A DNA stretch of 64,000 bases from Gracilibacillus ureilyticus (GTDB lineage Bacteria > Bacillota > Bacilli > Bacillales > Amphibacillaceae), in assembly GCF_900111195.1 (NCBI RefSeq), contig NZ_FOGL01000002.1, forward strand, positions 1-64,000, written 5' to 3'. Below, in pieces: positions 63,221-64,000 of this stretch. The notes beneath the pieces are model-generated. The model was given only the letters and a program-made list of their open reading frames with translations, did not search any database and was not told where the DNA came from. The position numbers and the translations under genes are program-made. How positions within the stretch are numbered: position 1 is the first letter of the stretch; each line of letters starts with the position of its first letter.

Positions 63221-63703
63221 ATGAAAAAAATATTTTTTAGAGTTATTCCAGCAGTTATCTTAGGATTTATGGTCTTGGTCTCTCTACCGAATGTATCACA
63301 CGCTGAACATACTTCTGAAGTAGGAGCAAAGACACCTCCCCCTCCAGAAGATATTGATATAAAGGGAATATTTGATCCGGACCACGATTATCTATTGGAT
63401 GGCACGAATCTATTAACAATTCATGACAAAGATAGTCTCCGTTTAGAAGGAACAACATACGCAGAGCAGCAAGTAGACACCATAGGAATAACTTTTTTTC
63501 TTCAAAAATGGGACGGTAAGTCATGGAAATATGTGGGGTCAGGTAATGAAGATAGTGACTCTAATAAAAAATTGTTTGATAATTCAATATTGCGGAGCGC
63601 AGAAAAAGGCTATTATTATAGGGTGAAAACTAGTCATTGGCTCTATCATAATGGAGTATATGAGCAAGGTGAAACATTTAGCGGTAATTTATTGATGAAA
63701 TAG
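63221..63703 (+). CDS. Secreted protein, DUF6147-like
   Basis: The 160-residue protein has a Sec signal peptide (MKKIFFRVIPAVILGFMVLV, cleavage near SHA, residue 28) and a beta-rich secreted domain with KDSLRLEGTTYAEQQVDTIG, LQKWDGKSWKYVG and a Ser/Asp loop. The end YYRVKTSHWLYHNGVYEQGE fits the DUF6147 family, found in spore-formers; its function is unknown. The start is behind GGAAGGTGATG. Confidence 0.7.
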   Translation: MKKIFFRVIPAVILGFMVLVSLPNVSHAEHTSEVGAKTPPPPEDIDIKGIFDPDHDYLLDGTNLLTIHDKDSLRLEGTTYAEQQVDTIGITFFLQKWDGKSWKYVGSGNEDSDSNKKLFDNSILRSAEKGYYYRVKTSHWLYHNGVYEQGETFSGNLLMK

Positions 63704-63704
63704 A

Positions 63705-63732
63705 AATAGCCAGGATAATACCTGGCTATTTT
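63705..63732. terminator. Hairpin between convergent genes at the window end
   Basis: AATAGCCAGG and CCTGGCTATT are perfect 10-base arms around a 6-base loop, with a short T-run on the plus strand. Confidence 0.75.
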
Positions 63733-64000
63733 ACATATTATTTGCGAAATGTATCAAATCTTCCTCTTCTAAATCTCCTAAAATATTTACATGTACATTA
63801 CCTTTTAAGAATTCTAATTTTGAACTTCCATCACTTGAAGAAGTGAAATACCCCTTGCCATGTTCTAGAGATACTTCCGCTACATTCGCGTTATTAGCCC
63901 CTGAACCAACTGTACTATCATTTCCAAGAACGGTCATTGTTACCCATAAAGACTTTTCCCCCTTGGAAAACTCAAATCGCACCTTACTAGAGTTATCTTG
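63731..64000 (-). CDS. DUF4367-like protein, C-terminal part
   Basis: Only the last 89 residues are in view; the frame is open through the right edge. They read VRFEFSKGEKSLWVTMTVLG, a Ser/Gly/Asn loop, then VNILGDLEEEDLIHFANNM. The final IxGxLxEEELIxxAxx helix is the ending of DUF4367-type domains, usually found on the outer side of membrane lipoproteins or anti-sigma-like proteins. The GTG at 63982 is unlikely to be the real start. Confidence 0.55.
   Translation of the reverse strand, partial: QDNSSKVRFEFSKGEKSLWVTMTVLGNDSTVGSGANNANVAEVSLEHGKGYFTSSSDGSSKLEFLKGNVHVNILGDLEEEDLIHFANNM

Overview
The window is chromosomal DNA of a low-GC, spore-forming, probably halotolerant member of the Bacillaceae, of the Oceanobacillus/Virgibacillus/Gracilibacillus kind. 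This rests on AAGGAGG-type ribosome binding sites, frequent TTG/GTG starts, a small acid-soluble spore protein gene (sspP), a ComK-family protein, a BCCT compatible-solute transporter, a GlpP antiterminator and Bacillus-style maltodextrin genes. No rRNA, tRNA, CRISPR array or intact transposase was found. The genus is inference.

Layout. 0-6.7 kb: small unknown genes, a HTH/ComK-like pair, a membrane protein, sspP with a zinc-ribbon gene, then a four-gene cluster (P-loop kinase, VOC protein, atypical carbamoyltransferase, GNAT). 6.9-12.1 kb: a TetR-controlled efflux operon (MFS pump, FtsX-type ABC permease, ABC ATPase) with a visible operator. 12-22 kb: a lipoprotein, two AraC-type regulators, a double NTF2-like protein, a BCCT transporter, a DUF6933/pRiA4b-like protein, a BadF/BcrA-type kinase and an ABC-2 exporter. 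22-24.9 kb: an accessory patch with a WHH-family nuclease toxin, a DUF4282 gene between terminal inverted repeats, and a GC-rich structured stretch. 24.9-28.9 kb: a siderophore ABC operon behind a perfect Fur box. 29.1-37.2 kb: a DUF2500 gene, then a probable glycerophosphodiester/glycerol-3-phosphate operon: phosphodiesterase, glpP, a terminator leader, ugpB-A-E-C, a TIM-barrel isomerase and a HAD phosphatase.

37.4-46.5 kb: a second DUF4282 cassette with the same repeats, a membrane diguanylate cyclase whose real start is a rare codon, lipoproteins, ribokinase, an OmdA-like protein and an FMN reductase. 44.7-53.5 kb: a maltodextrin regulon (cyclomaltodextrinase-type enzyme, mdxE-F-G, LacI regulator, alpha-1,6-glucosidase) tied together by four copies of a GCGCAA-N4-TTGCGC-like operator. 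53.6-64 kb: a MalT-like STAND/LuxR regulator, a small haem-copper-like membrane protein, a berberine-bridge-type FAD oxidase, two proteins with copper-amine-oxidase-N-like domains (one an RCC1-repeat protein broken by an in-frame TGA), a monoacylglycerol-lipase-like hydrolase, an ATP-dependent DNA ligase, a secreted protein and a DUF4367-like gene cut by the window edge.

The most unusual features are the two DUF4282 genes framed by matching inverted repeats, the GlpP leader placed inside a Ugp-type operon, the carbamoyltransferase with altered substrate motifs, and two GC-rich, hairpin-dense intergenic elements. Start codons were moved from the longest open frame where a ribosome binding site clearly marks another codon; coordinates of short sites may be off by a base.
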